From WYZ-LMO2 sp040514265 (GTDB taxonomy: Archaea; Halobacteriota; Archaeoglobi; Archaeoglobales; Archaeoglobaceae): 20,397 nucleotides of DNA. A program made the position numbers and the translations under genes. The stretch spans positions 1 through 20,397 of the forward strand of contig JBEVCD010000044.1 of assembly GCA_040514265.1 (NCBI GenBank), written 5' to 3'. This document shows positions 20,003-20,397 of this stretch, piece by piece. The notes below the pieces were generated by a model. The model saw only the letters and a list, made by a program, of their open reading frames with translations. It had not been told where the DNA came from and ran no database searches. Every line of letters begins with the position of its first letter. The stretch's first letter is position 1.

Positions 20003-20397
20003 AAACTCGAAGCTATAACACCGATTTTCATGCGCGGAGCTGATCAGACAAAAGCTGAGATTCGGGCTGCATCGATTAAGGGATTGATGAGGTGGTGGTT
20101 CAGGGCTCTGGCTGGGAATTATTTCGGAAACGACATCGATGGGCTCAGGAGAGCTGAAGAGTACATTTTCGGGAGCACGAATCGGAGGAGTAGAGTGGTG
20201 GTTGAGGTTGAAGCTCCAAAACCGAGCATGCTGCATTTTAAGCCTGGAAGGATTGACAGAGGAACTCGAGTTGGTGAATTGAGATATCTGTGGTTTTCGA
20301 TACAACTCTTATCTCAGAAGGGACAATTTCAGTATTACTATCCGCCAGAGGAAAAATTCCTATTAAAAATTCGTTCCGGTAGTGAAAAAGAATTCGA
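19985..20397 (+). CDS. cmr1: Type III-B CRISPR RAMP protein Cmr1, 3'-truncated by window edge
   Basis: The frame is open from ATG 19985 to the window end with no stop: 137 whole codons are visible, roughly the first third to half of a Cmr1. The opening MFEARFKLEAITPIFMRGAD, then EIRAASIKGLMRWWFRALAG and EEYIFGSTNRRSRVVVEV, is the typical Cmr1 N-terminal RAMP (RRM-like) domain with its K-G-x-x-R-(W/F)-W-x-R-A signature. Cmr1 caps the Cmr effector complex near the 3' end of the crRNA, where target RNA is bound and cleaved. Codon choice (TTT, ATT, AAA, TAT) is visibly more AT-rich than in neighbouring genes, as expected of a mobile defence module. The remaining cmr genes would lie beyond the window. 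Confidence 0.9.
   Translation, partial: MFEARFKLEAITPIFMRGADQTKAEIRAASIKGLMRWWFRALAGNYFGNDIDGLRRAEEYIFGSTNRRSRVVVEVEAPKPSMLHFKPGRIDRGTRVGELRYLWFSIQLLSQKGQFQYYYPPEEKFLLKIRSGSEKEF

Overview
This window looks like a piece of an archaeal chromosome, most likely from the Archaeoglobales (Archaeoglobus/Ferroglobus/Geoglobus group). The gene set is archaeal: CDC48 AAA ATPase, Sir2 closely resembling A. fulgidus Sir2-Af2, exonuclease III resembling the A. fulgidus enzyme, DUF61/DUF63/DUF473 proteins, a PAC2-type proteasome chaperone and the ADP-dependent type of nicotinamide-nucleotide repair protein. Genes are densely packed, many with ATGA, TGATG or TAATG junctions. Operon-leading genes nearly all have a TATA-like box about 23-28 nt before the start codon, implying leaderless mRNAs. 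No tRNA, rRNA, insertion sequence or CRISPR array is visible, and no gene-free stretch exceeds about 130 nt. The genus assignment rests on remembered protein similarity only.

Layout. 1-1758 (+): 3' part of a CDC48/p97 ATPase, cut by the window edge. 1742-4734 (-): Sir2 deacetylase, a soluble two-PAS histidine kinase and exonuclease III. 4808-6731 (+): a tight three-gene operon of a DUF63 membrane protein, a SAM hydrolase (DUF62) and a DUF61 protein. 6828-7700 (+): an exported or membrane-anchored Cys-rich protein. 7755-9346 (+): pdxST for pyridoxal phosphate synthesis. 9335-10735 (-): bifunctional NAD(P)HX repair enzyme. 10782-13353 (+): serine hydroxymethyltransferase, a NOL1/NOP2/Sun RNA m5C methyltransferase and an overlapping PUA-like protein. 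13288-15332 (-): feoAB ferrous iron uptake. 15397-16618 (+): KaiC/RAD55-like ATPase and a HTH/coiled-coil partner. 16623-17731 (-): PAC2 proteasome-assembly chaperone and DUF473. 17808-18659 (+): TPR-like helical protein. 18656-19840 (-): winged-helix protein and a stomatin-like slipin. 19985 to the end (+): the start of cmr1 of a type III-B CRISPR-Cas module, in visibly more AT-rich DNA.

How the genes may work together: pdxST makes PLP, the cofactor of the neighbouring GlyA. CDC48 and the PAC2 chaperone both bear on proteasome function, and the PAC2 protein ends in a HbYX-type Met-Tyr-Gly. feoAB diverges from the KaiC-like/HTH pair across a tiny promoter region. The cmr1 edge suggests that a CRISPR-Cas effector island begins here and continues beyond the window. 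Most of the window is core-genome sequence. The least explained parts are the DUF63/SAM hydrolase/DUF61 operon, the KaiC-like pair, the Cys-rich exported protein and the dyad elements around the cmr1 start.
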